DNA of 64,000 nucleotides. Origin: Phascolarctobacterium faecium DSM 14760 (GTDB taxonomy: Bacteria > Bacillota > Negativicutes > Acidaminococcales > Acidaminococcaceae). Location: contig NZ_QLTS01000002.1 in NCBI RefSeq assembly GCF_003269275.1, forward strand, positions 204,452 to 268,451, written 5' to 3'. Positions 54,591 through 63,824 of the stretch are shown here, piece by piece (the stretch's first letter is position 1; each line of letters begins with the position of its first letter). The translations under genes and the position numbers were made by a program. Below the pieces are notes generated by a model, which searched no databases, was not told the DNA's origin, and worked only from the letters and a program-made list of their open reading frames with translations.

Positions 54591-55439
54591 ATGCTTAAAT
54601 TCACCGATATCGACTTCAACGCAGTCTGGCAGGAAACCTTTGGCTGGAACGCTGCCGGCGATACCGACAACCGCAAATTCAATGACCAGGCAGAAAATGA
54701 TTTTTGGGTCCGGCTGGCGCCGCGATATACACAGGAATATAATCTCAATCACGATACCGGCCTGATTGCCGATAAACTGGCCGGCCTTCTGGGCAGGAAT
54801 AAAACCATCTTGGAAATAGGCTGCGGCAGCGGTAATTTCACTTTGCTGATGGCACAATATTCTCAGCAGATCCTCGGTCTTGATTTTTCACCTGCCATGC
54901 TGGCTGTGCTTGAAGAGAGGCGGCTTGCCGAAGGTATCGGCAATATTCGCACGCAGGCAGGCAAATGGGAAGATTTTACAACTGACGCTGTATTCGACTA
55001 CATCGTCAGTGTCAATTCACTCTACCGTATCCGCGACATAAAAAGCGCTTTATTGAAAATGCACGCTTACAGTACCCAGGGCTTTATCATCGTCAGAACT
55101 ATCCAGCGGCCGTTCTTTTACAGCCTTTATCAGAAAAACGGCGTGTCCTGTCCTGAATGTCTTGATTATCAGCTGCTGCCGCTGCTTTTATGGCGGCTTG
55201 GTCTGCAGGCCAACGTAGAATTTCTAACTTACCCCAAAAAGAAGTATTTCCTCGACCTGGCTGATGTAAGTCAGGAAATGCAGGCTGATTTGACTGCGCA
55301 AATCTTTCATGAGCAGCAGGCAAAGCTTTTGCAGGCTTTTACCGGACAGGCAGCTTTTACAGACGGACGATATACGATCAGCCAGCCGCGCACTACTGTT
55401 ATTATTTCTGTAAAAAATAAATCTGGGATGAAAATATGA
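54591..55439 (+). CDS. Class I SAM-dependent methyltransferase
   Basis: The 282-residue protein has motif I ILEIGCGSGNFTLL (about 80-93), then LGLDFSPAML and a helical cap. The substrate is unknown. It overlaps the next gene by four bases (ATGA), so it is coupled to the ABC importer. That link suggests it acts on the imported compound, or makes a metal chelator. An AGGAGG site lies upstream. Confidence 0.9.
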   Translation: MLKFTDIDFNAVWQETFGWNAAGDTDNRKFNDQAENDFWVRLAPRYTQEYNLNHDTGLIADKLAGLLGRNKTILEIGCGSGNFTLLMAQYSQQILGLDFSPAMLAVLEERRLAEGIGNIRTQAGKWEDFTTDAVFDYIVSVNSLYRIRDIKSALLKMHAYSTQGFIIVRTIQRPFFYSLYQKNGVSCPECLDYQLLPLLLWRLGLQANVEFLTYPKKKYFLDLADVSQEMQADLTAQIFHEQQAKLLQAFTGQAAFTDGRYTISQPRTTVIISVKNKSGMKI

Positions 55440-56995
55440 AACATTTTTATAAGCCCCTGTTACTGCTGCTTACGACAGCCGTGCTTTTGCTTGGCGGCTG
55501 CGGCGTGCAGCAAACTGCCTCAGAACAGGAAAAAAATATCACAGCTGAAAACAACGCCGTTGTTTTAGCTGCCGGCAGAAATTTGGCCCCAGGCGAAAAA
55601 GACGGTTACTATTGCAGCAAGATTTTAGGCGTTTGGGAACCACTGATCACCAAAGATGAAAACGGCCTGCCCAAACCCTGCCTGGCCACAGGCTGGGAGA
55701 TGAAGGACGGCGGCAAAGAATGGATCTTCCATCTGCGCCAGGGCGTACAGTTCCACAACGGCAGCCCTTTTAATGCCGATGCCGTTATCAAAAACTTTGA
55801 GCGGATGAAATTAGGCGTCAAACGTTCCTCTTTTTATGGTCTGGATATCAAAACCTTTTATCCGTCGCTGATTCGTTACGAAAAAATCGACGATTACACC
55901 TTAAAATTCCTTTTTGCCGAGCCCAACGTCAACCAGCTGTATAAAATGATCGACTTCGGCAGCCCTGTCTATGCCCCGGAATGCTTTGCTCCCGACGGCA
56001 ATTTTCAGGGCTTCGCTATAGGTACAGGGCCTTATAAGATCACTGAAAACGTACTGAACAAATATGTCCGCCTTACCCGCAGCGATACTTATTACGGCAC
56101 TAAAGCAAAGGTGCCCGAAATCGTAGTCAGGAATATTCCCAATCCCGACGTCCGTTATGCGGCCTTAAAGGCCGGCGAAATTTTAGGAGTTCTGGACATC
56201 AACGCCATTCCGCCCTTTTTGGCTGAGGAAATCAAACAGGATGACCGTTTTGCAATATCGACCAATAAATCGACGATGATCCGCTTTTTGGCCCTGAACG
56301 GCAGCAGATTTCCTTTTAACGATGTACGTATGCGTCAGGCCGTCAGCCTGGCGATCGACAGAAAAGATCTGGTCCAGGCATTATATTTAAACTATGCCGA
56401 ACCAACTGCCAATCTTTTGAACTACACCAGCCCTTATTATAAAGACTATCCGGTAGAATATGACCCCGAAAAGGCGCGAAAACTGGCCCGTGAAGTGTTA
56501 GGCGGACAACGCTGCGAAGTGGTCTACTGCATCAATGGCGGCGAACCGCTGCAGAAAGGCGAAGCAGAACTGATCTCATACTGGCTGCAAATCATTGGCC
56601 TCGATGTGACGATCCAATCGCTGGAATATGCCACCATGGCCCGGCAGATGCGCCGAGGCGACTATGACATTGCCCGCGTACAGCAGGGCTTGCCTAACGG
56701 CGACCCCTACAGTATTTTTTATACTTTTATGATGCCGGACGGCAGCCGCAATAAGATCAGCTGCCTGGCTTACCAAAATCATGAGGTCGCAGCTTTACTG
56801 CAGGAGGCCAAGCATTGCACAGATGAAAATAAACGCCGTGCCATTTATGATCGGTTGCAGCTTATTTCCATCGAAGACCAGCCTGTAGTACCGTTATTCA
56901 ACGACCGCAGCATCGTTGCTTACAGCAAACGTTTAAAAAATTATGATGCGCTGGTTTACGGCGTTAATTTAGCAGAAATTGAGTTGATAGACTGA
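55436..56995 (+). CDS. ABC importer substrate-binding lipoprotein (NikA/OppA type)
   Basis: The 519-residue lipoprotein has a lipobox (LLLGGC, Cys at about 21) and the SBP_bac_5 fold: LGVWEPLITKDENG, LRQGVQFHNGSPFNADAV, GTGPYKI and PVVPLFNDR. It captures nickel, peptides or metal complexes in the periplasm. Specificity cannot be told from sequence. It is the second gene of a tightly packed operon with two permeases and two ATPases. Confidence 0.93.
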   Translation: MKHFYKPLLLLLTTAVLLLGGCGVQQTASEQEKNITAENNAVVLAAGRNLAPGEKDGYYCSKILGVWEPLITKDENGLPKPCLATGWEMKDGGKEWIFHLRQGVQFHNGSPFNADAVIKNFERMKLGVKRSSFYGLDIKTFYPSLIRYEKIDDYTLKFLFAEPNVNQLYKMIDFGSPVYAPECFAPDGNFQGFAIGTGPYKITENVLNKYVRLTRSDTYYGTKAKVPEIVVRNIPNPDVRYAALKAGEILGVLDINAIPPFLAEEIKQDDRFAISTNKSTMIRFLALNGSRFPFNDVRMRQAVSLAIDRKDLVQALYLNYAEPTANLLNYTSPYYKDYPVEYDPEKARKLAREVLGGQRCEVVYCINGGEPLQKGEAELISYWLQIIGLDVTIQSLEYATMARQMRRGDYDIARVQQGLPNGDPYSIFYTFMMPDGSRNKISCLAYQNHEVAALLQEAKHCTDENKRRAIYDRLQLISIEDQPVVPLFNDRSIVAYSKRLKNYDALVYGVNLAEIELID

Positions 56996-57936
56996 TGATT
57001 AGTTATTGCTGTAAAAGAATCCTGACTGCTGTGCCCGTATTGCTGGGCATCAGCCTGCTGGCTTTTATACTGGGCGTCTTATCGCCCGGCGATCCGGCTG
57101 AATTTGTCCTGAATCAGGACGGATTATATGCCCCCAGCGAAGAACAGCTCGAAGCGATGCGCGAAGAACTTGGTTTGAATAAACCACTGTGGCTGCGCTA
57201 CGGTCTGTGGCTGATGGGAGTTCTGCAGGGCGATCTTGGCAGCAGCTATATCACCGGCCGCGACATTGCCGCCGAGATCGCGCAGCGCCTGCCTGTGACG
57301 CTGGAGCTGGCTGTACTCGCGCTGCTGATGGCAGGTGTGGGCGGTATCTTTTTTGGCAGCATCTGTGCAGTTTACCGCGGCAGCTTTTTTGATAACTTCG
57401 TCAAAAACCTTACTAATATCATGCTCTCGATTCCCGGTTTCTGGCTGGCTTTGATCCTGATCCTTATTTTCAGCGAACAGCTGCGCTGGCTTCCCACCAG
57501 CGGTACGGGCAGCCTGAAATATTTCCTGCTGCCGGCTTTCGTTCTGGCTTTTGCCACCATGGCCACTGTCTGCCGCTTTATGCGCGGCGCACTGCTGACA
57601 GAATTTGGCCGTCAGTATTTTCTGGTCGCCAAAGTACGTGGAATCAATAAATTCAACCTGCTCACACGCTATGCCCTGCCTAATGCCATTATCCCCGTCA
57701 TCGCTCTGCTGGGCAATTATTTTGCCAGCGTTCTGGGCGGTTCTGTAATAGCCGAAAGCATTTTTGCTATCCCCGGTATCAGCAGCATGGCACTGGAAGC
57801 CATCCGCTACCGTGACTATCCGGTACTGCAGGCTTATGTTCTGGTCAGCGGCTGTACGCTGATCCTGGTGATGGTAACGGTCGATCTGCTGATCGCTTAT
57901 CTCAATCCCAAGGTAAAGCTGGGTGAGCGGTCATGA
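56995..57936 (+). CDS. ABC importer permease (NikB/OppB type)
   Basis: The 313-residue membrane protein has six predicted helices and the DppB/OppB pattern: MISYCCKRILTAVPVLLGISLL at the start, the SPGDPAEFVL motif, ELGLNKPLWLRYGLWL, and the EAA loop (RTKVRGI-like VAKVRGINKFNLLTRYALPNA). Its ATG overlaps the previous stop by one base. It forms the channel with the next permease. Confidence 0.94.
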   Translation: MISYCCKRILTAVPVLLGISLLAFILGVLSPGDPAEFVLNQDGLYAPSEEQLEAMREELGLNKPLWLRYGLWLMGVLQGDLGSSYITGRDIAAEIAQRLPVTLELAVLALLMAGVGGIFFGSICAVYRGSFFDNFVKNLTNIMLSIPGFWLALILILIFSEQLRWLPTSGTGSLKYFLLPAFVLAFATMATVCRFMRGALLTEFGRQYFLVAKVRGINKFNLLTRYALPNAIIPVIALLGNYFASVLGGSVIAESIFAIPGISSMALEAIRYRDYPVLQAYVLVSGCTLILVMVTVDLLIAYLNPKVKLGERS

Positions 57937-58757
57937 AAAAATCAAACCTGCAATTTTACTGTGCGGCCAGTGTGCTGCTGCTCATTATCGGCGCCAGTAT
58001 CCTGGCACCGCTCCTGGTTACACACAATCCCTTTGAACCCGATATGGCAAACCGTCTGCAGCCGCCCTCCTGGCAGCATTTTTTTGGTACTGACGCTCTG
58101 GGACGCGATATGTTCAGCCGCATTCTTTACGGTGGCCGTGCTTCGATCCTGCTTTCACTGGCTTCGGCAATTCTGTCGCTTGGTGTCGGCCTGGTAATCG
58201 GTCTCTTCTGCGGCTTTTACGGCGGCAAATTGGATATGCTGTGCACTGTCGCCAGCAACATTTTCCAAGGCATTCCGGGCAGCTGCTTTATGATCGCCAT
58301 TGCCGGCATTTTCGGTCCCAGCATCAAAAGTCTGGTACTGGCGCTGGTCATTACCTCCTGGGCCGGATTTTCCCGTATCGTGCGCGCTGAAGTCATGCAG
58401 CTTAAAGAAGAACCTTTCATCGAAGGTCTGCGCTGTCTGGGATGCAGTGACAGTCGGCTGCTGCTGCATCACATCATTCCCAATATTGTCAACAAGCTGC
58501 TTATTCTGTTCACTATCCGTGTGGGACGCGGGATTCTGTCCATTGCCGGACTCAGCTTCCTCGGCCTTGGCGTTCAGCCGCCGACTCCCGACTGGAGCGT
58601 GATGGTCAGCGATGCTGTTTTGTATTATCGCAGTTCACCGCATCTGATTTTGATACCCGGAGCCTGCATCTTTTTTCTGATCTACGCTATCAATAATCTG
58701 GGCGAATTTATGCGTGACAAACTGGATGTACGCTTTGATGAGGTGCGTAAATGGTAA
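57933..58757 (+). CDS. ABC importer permease (NikC/OppC type)
   Basis: The 274-residue partner permease has an N-terminal helix, the family motif FGTDALGRDMFSRILYGGR, and an EAA loop (FIEGLRCLGCSDSRLLLHHIIPN). It ends with the family's NLGEFMRDKLDVR. It overlaps its neighbours by four and seven bases. Confidence 0.94.
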   Translation: MKKSNLQFYCAASVLLLIIGASILAPLLVTHNPFEPDMANRLQPPSWQHFFGTDALGRDMFSRILYGGRASILLSLASAILSLGVGLVIGLFCGFYGGKLDMLCTVASNIFQGIPGSCFMIAIAGIFGPSIKSLVLALVITSWAGFSRIVRAEVMQLKEEPFIEGLRCLGCSDSRLLLHHIIPNIVNKLLILFTIRVGRGILSIAGLSFLGLGVQPPTPDWSVMVSDAVLYYRSSPHLILIPGACIFFLIYAINNLGEFMRDKLDVRFDEVRKW

Positions 58758-59695
58758 CTTTAAACTCTGCAGCACTTGATCTGGTGCTGCATCAGCTTTA
58801 CGTGCACTTTCCTGTCCCCGGTGGACTGGTTCGGGCAGTTGACGGTGTTGACATCTGCTTCCGTCACCAACAAATCACTGGTATCATCGGAGAAAGCGGC
58901 TGCGGTAAATCCGTTTTGGGGCAGGCTATTTTAGGCATTCTTCCCGATTATGTCGCTCGCAGCGGCAATATTTTCTACCGCAGTACAGATATTCTGGCAG
59001 ACAACACTTCCCTGCCCGGTTTTTACGGACAGCAAATCGCCCTGATACCCCAAAATCCCGGCGACTCACTCAACCCGCTGCGCACAATAGGCAGGCAATT
59101 CGACGATATCCTGCAGACTGCCGGATTCAAGGATAAAACCAACCAGCGCAAGCAACAGCTGCTGACCTTTTTCGGATTACCGGATGCAGAGCGCGTACTC
59201 GCCGCTTATCCGCATGAGCTTTCGGGCGGCATGCTGCAGCGCGTATTATGCGCGATGAGTATTTGCTGCTCGCCCCTGTGGCTTCTGGCCGACGAACCTA
59301 CCAAAGGACTGGACGAAACAGCCTGCGGCGTTGTTTATGAAAATCTGCAGAAAATAAAAACCAGCCAGTCACTGGGTATGCTCATCATCACCCACGACTT
59401 ACAGCTGGCACGTTCTATCTGCGCCAACATCGCCGTTATGTATGCCGGCCAGATCGTCGAATACGGTCCCCAAGTCCTTACCGGCCCACGCCATCCATAT
59501 ACCCAGGCTTTCTTGGCAGCACTGCCGGAAAACGGCTTTCAGCCGCTGCCCGGCCTGCCGCCATTACCGCAGGATCATTTGCCCGGCTGTCGGTTTGCGC
59601 CGCGCTGCCCCAGCTGTCAAAAACGCTGTCTGCAGGAAGTCCCGCCTGTCTATGACAGCGGCACCGCGAAAGTGAGGTGCTTCCTCTATGCTTGA
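58751..59695 (+). CDS. ABC importer ATPase (NikD/OppD type)
   Basis: The 314-residue ATPase has Walker A GESGCGKSVLG, the Q-loop PQNPGDSLNP, signature LSGGMLQRVLCAMS, Walker B LLADEPTKGLD, and the C-terminal oligopeptide/dipeptide domain (PGCRFAPRCPSC). It powers the importer with the next gene. Confidence 0.95.
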   Translation: MVTLNSAALDLVLHQLYVHFPVPGGLVRAVDGVDICFRHQQITGIIGESGCGKSVLGQAILGILPDYVARSGNIFYRSTDILADNTSLPGFYGQQIALIPQNPGDSLNPLRTIGRQFDDILQTAGFKDKTNQRKQQLLTFFGLPDAERVLAAYPHELSGGMLQRVLCAMSICCSPLWLLADEPTKGLDETACGVVYENLQKIKTSQSLGMLIITHDLQLARSICANIAVMYAGQIVEYGPQVLTGPRHPYTQAFLAALPENGFQPLPGLPPLPQDHLPGCRFAPRCPSCQKRCLQEVPPVYDSGTAKVRCFLYA

Positions 59696-60359
59696 AGCTG
59701 TCGAAGTTTCTAAAAAATATTGGGACCGCAGCAGCGGCAGGCAATACGATGTTTTACAAAGCTGCAGTCTGCAGATCGCTGCCGGAGAAGCAGTCGGTCT
59801 GATGGGACCCAGCGGCTGCGGCAAAAGTACTCTGGCACGTGTATTGCTGCGGCTTCTGCCGACAGACAGCGGCCGAATCATCTTTCAGACGCAGGACGTG
59901 ACTCAGCTGTCTCAGAAACAGCTGAAACCCTTTCGCCAGCAAGTACAGTTCATATCGCAGCGTCCTGAAAGCTTTTTTGATCCGCTGCTGAAATTGGGCG
60001 CCAGCCTGCGTGAACCGCTGCATATCTTTGATCTGCCTGACAGCAGCGAGATTATCGAAGCCGCACTGGCCACAGTCAAACTGTCACCTGCCCTGCTGGA
60101 CCGTTATCCGCATCAGGTCAGCGGCGGCGAAGTACAGCGCCTGAGTATCGCCCGTGCGCTTTTGCTTAAACCGAAACTGCTTATCCTGGACGAGCCGACA
60201 TCAATGCTGGATATCTCCGTCCAGGCACAGATCCTACAGCTTTTAAAAAATATTCGCCGGCAGGAACAGATGGCGTTCCTCTTTATCTCCCATGACAAAG
60301 CCGTAATCAATTATATGTGCGACCGCCAGCTATATATGCAGGAAGGCAGGATCACCTGA
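59688..60359 (+). CDS. ABC importer ATPase (NikE/OppF type)
   Basis: The 223-residue ATPase has Walker A GPSGCGKSTLA, signature VSGGEVQRLSIARAL and Walker B LLILDEPTSMLD. It is shorter than OppF and lacks the C-terminal domain, as NikE does. It overlaps the previous gene by eight bases and ends the operon at a terminator. Confidence 0.94.
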   Translation: MLEAVEVSKKYWDRSSGRQYDVLQSCSLQIAAGEAVGLMGPSGCGKSTLARVLLRLLPTDSGRIIFQTQDVTQLSQKQLKPFRQQVQFISQRPESFFDPLLKLGASLREPLHIFDLPDSSEIIEAALATVKLSPALLDRYPHQVSGGEVQRLSIARALLLKPKLLILDEPTSMLDISVQAQILQLLKNIRRQEQMAFLFISHDKAVINYMCDRQLYMQEGRIT

Positions 60360-60360
60360 C

Positions 60361-60400
60361 AAAAAAACACCCAACGCTATGCGTTGGGTGTTTTACTTTA
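60361..60400. terminator. Bidirectional terminator after the ABC operon
   Basis: AAACACCCAACGC and GCGTTGGGTGTTT pair around TAT, with A/T runs on both strands. Confidence 0.92.
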
Positions 60401-60430
60401 ATAAGAACATCAGTACCGCTTCTCCTGCCG

Positions 60431-62848
60431 TTACAGCCATTGTCCCAGTACTTCCTGCAGCCGTTCGATACTGACCGGCTTGCTCAGATGCTCGTTCATC
60501 CCGGCATTGAGCGCCATCTTGATATCTGAAGAAAATGCGTCAGCCGTCATTGCCACAATTGGTATCTGCCGCGCATCTTCACGCGCCAGCCTGCGAATCT
60601 CCCTGGTTGCTTCATAACCGTTCATAACAGGCATCCGCACATCCATCAATATCATTTCATAATGACCGGGCGCAGATGCATTAAACATTTCCACTGCCCG
60701 CCGGCCATTTTCAGCACCCTCGCAGACTAACCCCAGGCTTTGCAGAAACTCCAGAGCGATCTCCATATTCAGGTCATTATCTTCAACTATCAGTACCCGA
60801 TGTCCCGAAAAATCGCTCCTGCCCGCAGGCTTTACTGCCGGCAGCGGTTTTACTGCATCATCGCCCAGCCAGCGCAGCGGCAGCGTTAAGGTAAACTTTG
60901 CGCCGCCTTCCGGCCTGTTGGCGGCTTCGATAGTGCCGGCCATCAAATTTGTCAGGTTCTTGCAGATTGCCAGCCCCAGTCCCGTCCCCTCGATTTTACT
61001 TGTACGGCTGTCTTCACCGCGTTCAAACATATCAAAAATTTTCGGCAGCAGTTCTTCCGACAGCCCCGGACCGTTATCGCTGACAGTAAAAACATACTGC
61101 GAACGCTGCGGGATCACTGCGGAAAGCTCCTGCAGCCCCAAAACGATTTCTCCACCTTCCGGAGTATATTTGACCGCATTACCTAAAACATTAAGCAAAA
61201 TCTGCTTGAGATGCGTACTGTCAGTCATAACCTCCGCATGTTTCAGCTCTTCAAGCTCCAGCCGCAGATTTTGCATTTTTTTACCGGCCATCGGGCGGAT
61301 GATATTTAGTACATCCTCCAGCAGCTGCGGCAGGCTCAGCTCATCATCTGTTAAAATAACTTTACCGCTTTCGATCTTCGACATACTTAAAATACTGTTG
61401 ATCAGCTCCAGCAAATGGGCGGAGCTGCTGCCAATTTTATTAAGACAGTCCAGCGTTTTGACTTTATTCTCAATATTCTGCCTGGCGATAGTCGTCATTC
61501 CGATGATCGCATTCATGGGCGTACGGATATCATGGCTCATCTGCGACAAAAAAGCGCTTTTCGCCTCATTAGCAGTATGCGCCGCCACCAAAGCTTCCTT
61601 CAATTCCTGCTGCTGTTCCATCTCACGGCGGCGCTCATCATCAATAAAACGCGCCACCAGGACCGCCTGTTGTTTTTTCGAACCGCTGTAATCCGGCAGA
61701 TATGAAACCATCAGACTGATCCATTTATAGACCCCGCCGTTTTTGCGACGCAGCTCCATTTCCAGCTTATCACCGGTTTTAGTCAAAACCCGGCGCATCT
61801 CCCGTAAATTAAAACGCTGCCTGAATTTATGCCAGTCCTCGCGCGGTACTACATCTCTGGTATAGGCCAGAAATTCCTCACACGTGCCGTTATACGGATA
61901 GTCCACGCATTTTTGCCCGGTCAGCTCAACAAAATGATAAGTACCTGCGTCCAGATCAAAATGCACTACGGCATAATAAATATCGCCCAGCACGTGATTG
62001 ATCTCATAATTAAGGCTTTCGACCAACTGCTTTTCCTGCTGCATCCGTTTCCAGGCGTCGATATCGCGCATCGTACCCACAACGCGTACCGGCAGTCCCT
62101 GTTCATAAACAGTCGTTGCCTGCACTAAATACCACTTGTTATCTATCTGTTCGTCAATATAACGGCGCATCCTGATTTCCAGGGCTTCTTCACTGCGTTC
62201 ACCGCGCAACAGGCCCAGCCAAGCCTCCCGATCCGATGGATCGACAAGATTTTCTTTTATGACCACGGAAAGATAATCCGGGATATAACTGCGCCGTGTT
62301 TTTTCCTGAGAATTTTCAGAAGCTATATTGCTCCAGGAATGCATCACCTGTAATCTGATATCATATTCAAACAGCAGATCTATACTGGATTCCATCGCGA
62401 CCCGGTAACGTTCTTTTTCCTCGTACAGCTGCCGTTCCATATCCCGGCGCTGGGTAACGTCGCGCATAAAACAGCCGCAGTAGCCGTACATCGGCTGATA
62501 GCAGTCGACCGACAGATATTTTTTTAAATTTTCGTTATAATCCTCGATATTTTGGGTCAGACCTTCCAACGCTGTTTTCGTATAGATATTCAGCCATTTG
62601 GCGCCGTTATCGCCCCAAATATCGCTGAAAGACATTCCCAAAAGATAATTTTTACCGTCGATACCCAAAAAAGAGGCACAGGCGCTGTTGGCATAAACAA
62701 AGATAAAATCCTGAGGCAGTCCGCTTGCATCGGCCTCTACCCTCAATACATATACTGGCAGCGGCAGCTTATCAAACTGCATCATCATACCACGCTGCAT
62801 CGCGGCAAAATCTTTGTTGAATTGTTCTAATAAAAGCTTCTTTTCCAA
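60431..62848 (-). CDS. Cytosolic PAS-containing hybrid histidine kinase
   Basis: The 805-residue protein has no membrane helix. It has three PAS-like domains (about 25-135, 145-265 and 285-405), a HisKA domain (FLSQMSHDIRTPMNAIIGM), HATPase (DNGPGLSEELL, GTGLGLAICKNL) and a receiver (VLIVEDNDLN; LILMDVRMPVMNGYEA). It lacks an Hpt domain or DNA-binding output. The start is a TTG at 62848 with GGGTGAG upstream. It may sense a cytosolic cue (redox, light or a small molecule). No partner is adjacent. Confidence 0.94.
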   Translation of the reverse strand: MEKKLLLEQFNKDFAAMQRGMMMQFDKLPLPVYVLRVEADASGLPQDFIFVYANSACASFLGIDGKNYLLGMSFSDIWGDNGAKWLNIYTKTALEGLTQNIEDYNENLKKYLSVDCYQPMYGYCGCFMRDVTQRRDMERQLYEEKERYRVAMESSIDLLFEYDIRLQVMHSWSNIASENSQEKTRRSYIPDYLSVVIKENLVDPSDREAWLGLLRGERSEEALEIRMRRYIDEQIDNKWYLVQATTVYEQGLPVRVVGTMRDIDAWKRMQQEKQLVESLNYEINHVLGDIYYAVVHFDLDAGTYHFVELTGQKCVDYPYNGTCEEFLAYTRDVVPREDWHKFRQRFNLREMRRVLTKTGDKLEMELRRKNGGVYKWISLMVSYLPDYSGSKKQQAVLVARFIDDERRREMEQQQELKEALVAAHTANEAKSAFLSQMSHDIRTPMNAIIGMTTIARQNIENKVKTLDCLNKIGSSSAHLLELINSILSMSKIESGKVILTDDELSLPQLLEDVLNIIRPMAGKKMQNLRLELEELKHAEVMTDSTHLKQILLNVLGNAVKYTPEGGEIVLGLQELSAVIPQRSQYVFTVSDNGPGLSEELLPKIFDMFERGEDSRTSKIEGTGLGLAICKNLTNLMAGTIEAANRPEGGAKFTLTLPLRWLGDDAVKPLPAVKPAGRSDFSGHRVLIVEDNDLNMEIALEFLQSLGLVCEGAENGRRAVEMFNASAPGHYEMILMDVRMPVMNGYEATREIRRLAREDARQIPIVAMTADAFSSDIKMALNAGMNEHLSKPVSIERLQEVLGQWL

Positions 62849-62880
62849 GCTTTCTCACCCTTCCGCGGCCAAAGCCAAGG

Positions 62881-63549
62881 TTATCTTACAGCATGCCCGT
62901 ACAAAAACCTGTCGACGATCAGATCCGCCAGTTCAGCATCGGTAAATTCAGGCTGACCCACATAGTGCAGCACCGACATCGTTACCCCGCCGAATAAATG
63001 GTGAGCCGTGATCGTAGGCTGCCCCTGCTTCATAAAGCCAGTCTCCATACCTTCGCTGATAATCGTCACCAGACATAAGACCTGCTCCCTGATCAGATTG
63101 CGGTACCGCAGGATACGGTTATATTCATCTTCAGACAGAGTATCACCGTACAAAGAACTCATTTCCCAGGAACCATCGTTTAAAAATACCGGATGAAAGC
63201 CGCGCTGATTGCCGCTCACCTCATACCATAAAATCCGATACAGATCCTTATTATCCCGCAGAAACGGCAGCAGCGCCAGCATATAGCTTCTGATTTTTTC
63301 GCTGGTGCTTTTACCTGAAGCAACCACTTCCTGCAGGCATTGCAGGAAAGGCTCTATCTTACTGGCGACAAGCGTATAAAATAAGTTATCCTTATTGCCG
63401 AAATATTTATAGACCGTGCCCTTACCTGTATCCGCAAGCGCAATGATCTCGTCTAAAGTCGCCTGCACATAGCCGCGGCGGCTGAAAACTTCCTCTGCTG
63501 CCAGCAATATTCTCTGATCTTTAGGTAAGGTTTTGTCTATTTCGCGCAT
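62881..63549 (-). CDS. TetR-family transcriptional regulator
   Basis: The 222-residue regulator has an N-terminal helix-turn-helix (ILLAAEEVFSRRGYVQ, TLDEIIALADTGKGTVYKYF) and a helical ligand domain. The ATG at 63549 follows AAAGGAAG. It is just downstream of the hybrid kinase on the far side and divergent from the 2-oxoacid oxidoreductase genes. It may control one of these. The ligand is unknown. Confidence 0.93.
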   Translation of the reverse strand: MREIDKTLPKDQRILLAAEEVFSRRGYVQATLDEIIALADTGKGTVYKYFGNKDNLFYTLVASKIEPFLQCLQEVVASGKSTSEKIRSYMLALLPFLRDNKDLYRILWYEVSGNQRGFHPVFLNDGSWEMSSLYGDTLSEDEYNRILRYRNLIREQVLCLVTIISEGMETGFMKQGQPTITAHHLFGGVTMSVLHYVGQPEFTDAELADLIVDRFLYGHAVR

Positions 63550-63700
63550 AAATCAAACTTCCTTTCAATAAATATTTCTATTTCTCCATTATTATATATT
63601 ATTATAAGTTTTTTAGACAAACTTTACAAATTTATCTTTCCAAACTTCACTTTGTTTCATCAAAAAATTTTGCTATTTTATTTTTTCACAATTTTAGGGC

Positions 63701-63729
63701 TTTATATCGCCGATGCTTTCCTATATAAT
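63701..63729 (+). promoter_or_regulatory. Promoter of the ferredoxin/oxidoreductase operon
   Basis: TTTATA at 63701-63706 and TATAAT at 63724-63729 have 17-bp spacing. The leader of about 90 nt contains a small TCCGC/GCGGA hairpin. The rest of the 275-bp gap to the TetR gene is AT-rich. Confidence 0.6.
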
Positions 63730-63824
63730 AGAGTTGAAATCACAGAAAACTATTATTTATTTTTTCTAATTATTTTTGTTCCGCTTAAGGCGGATAGTTT
63801 TTGAGAAAGAAGGAGGTCGCGATT

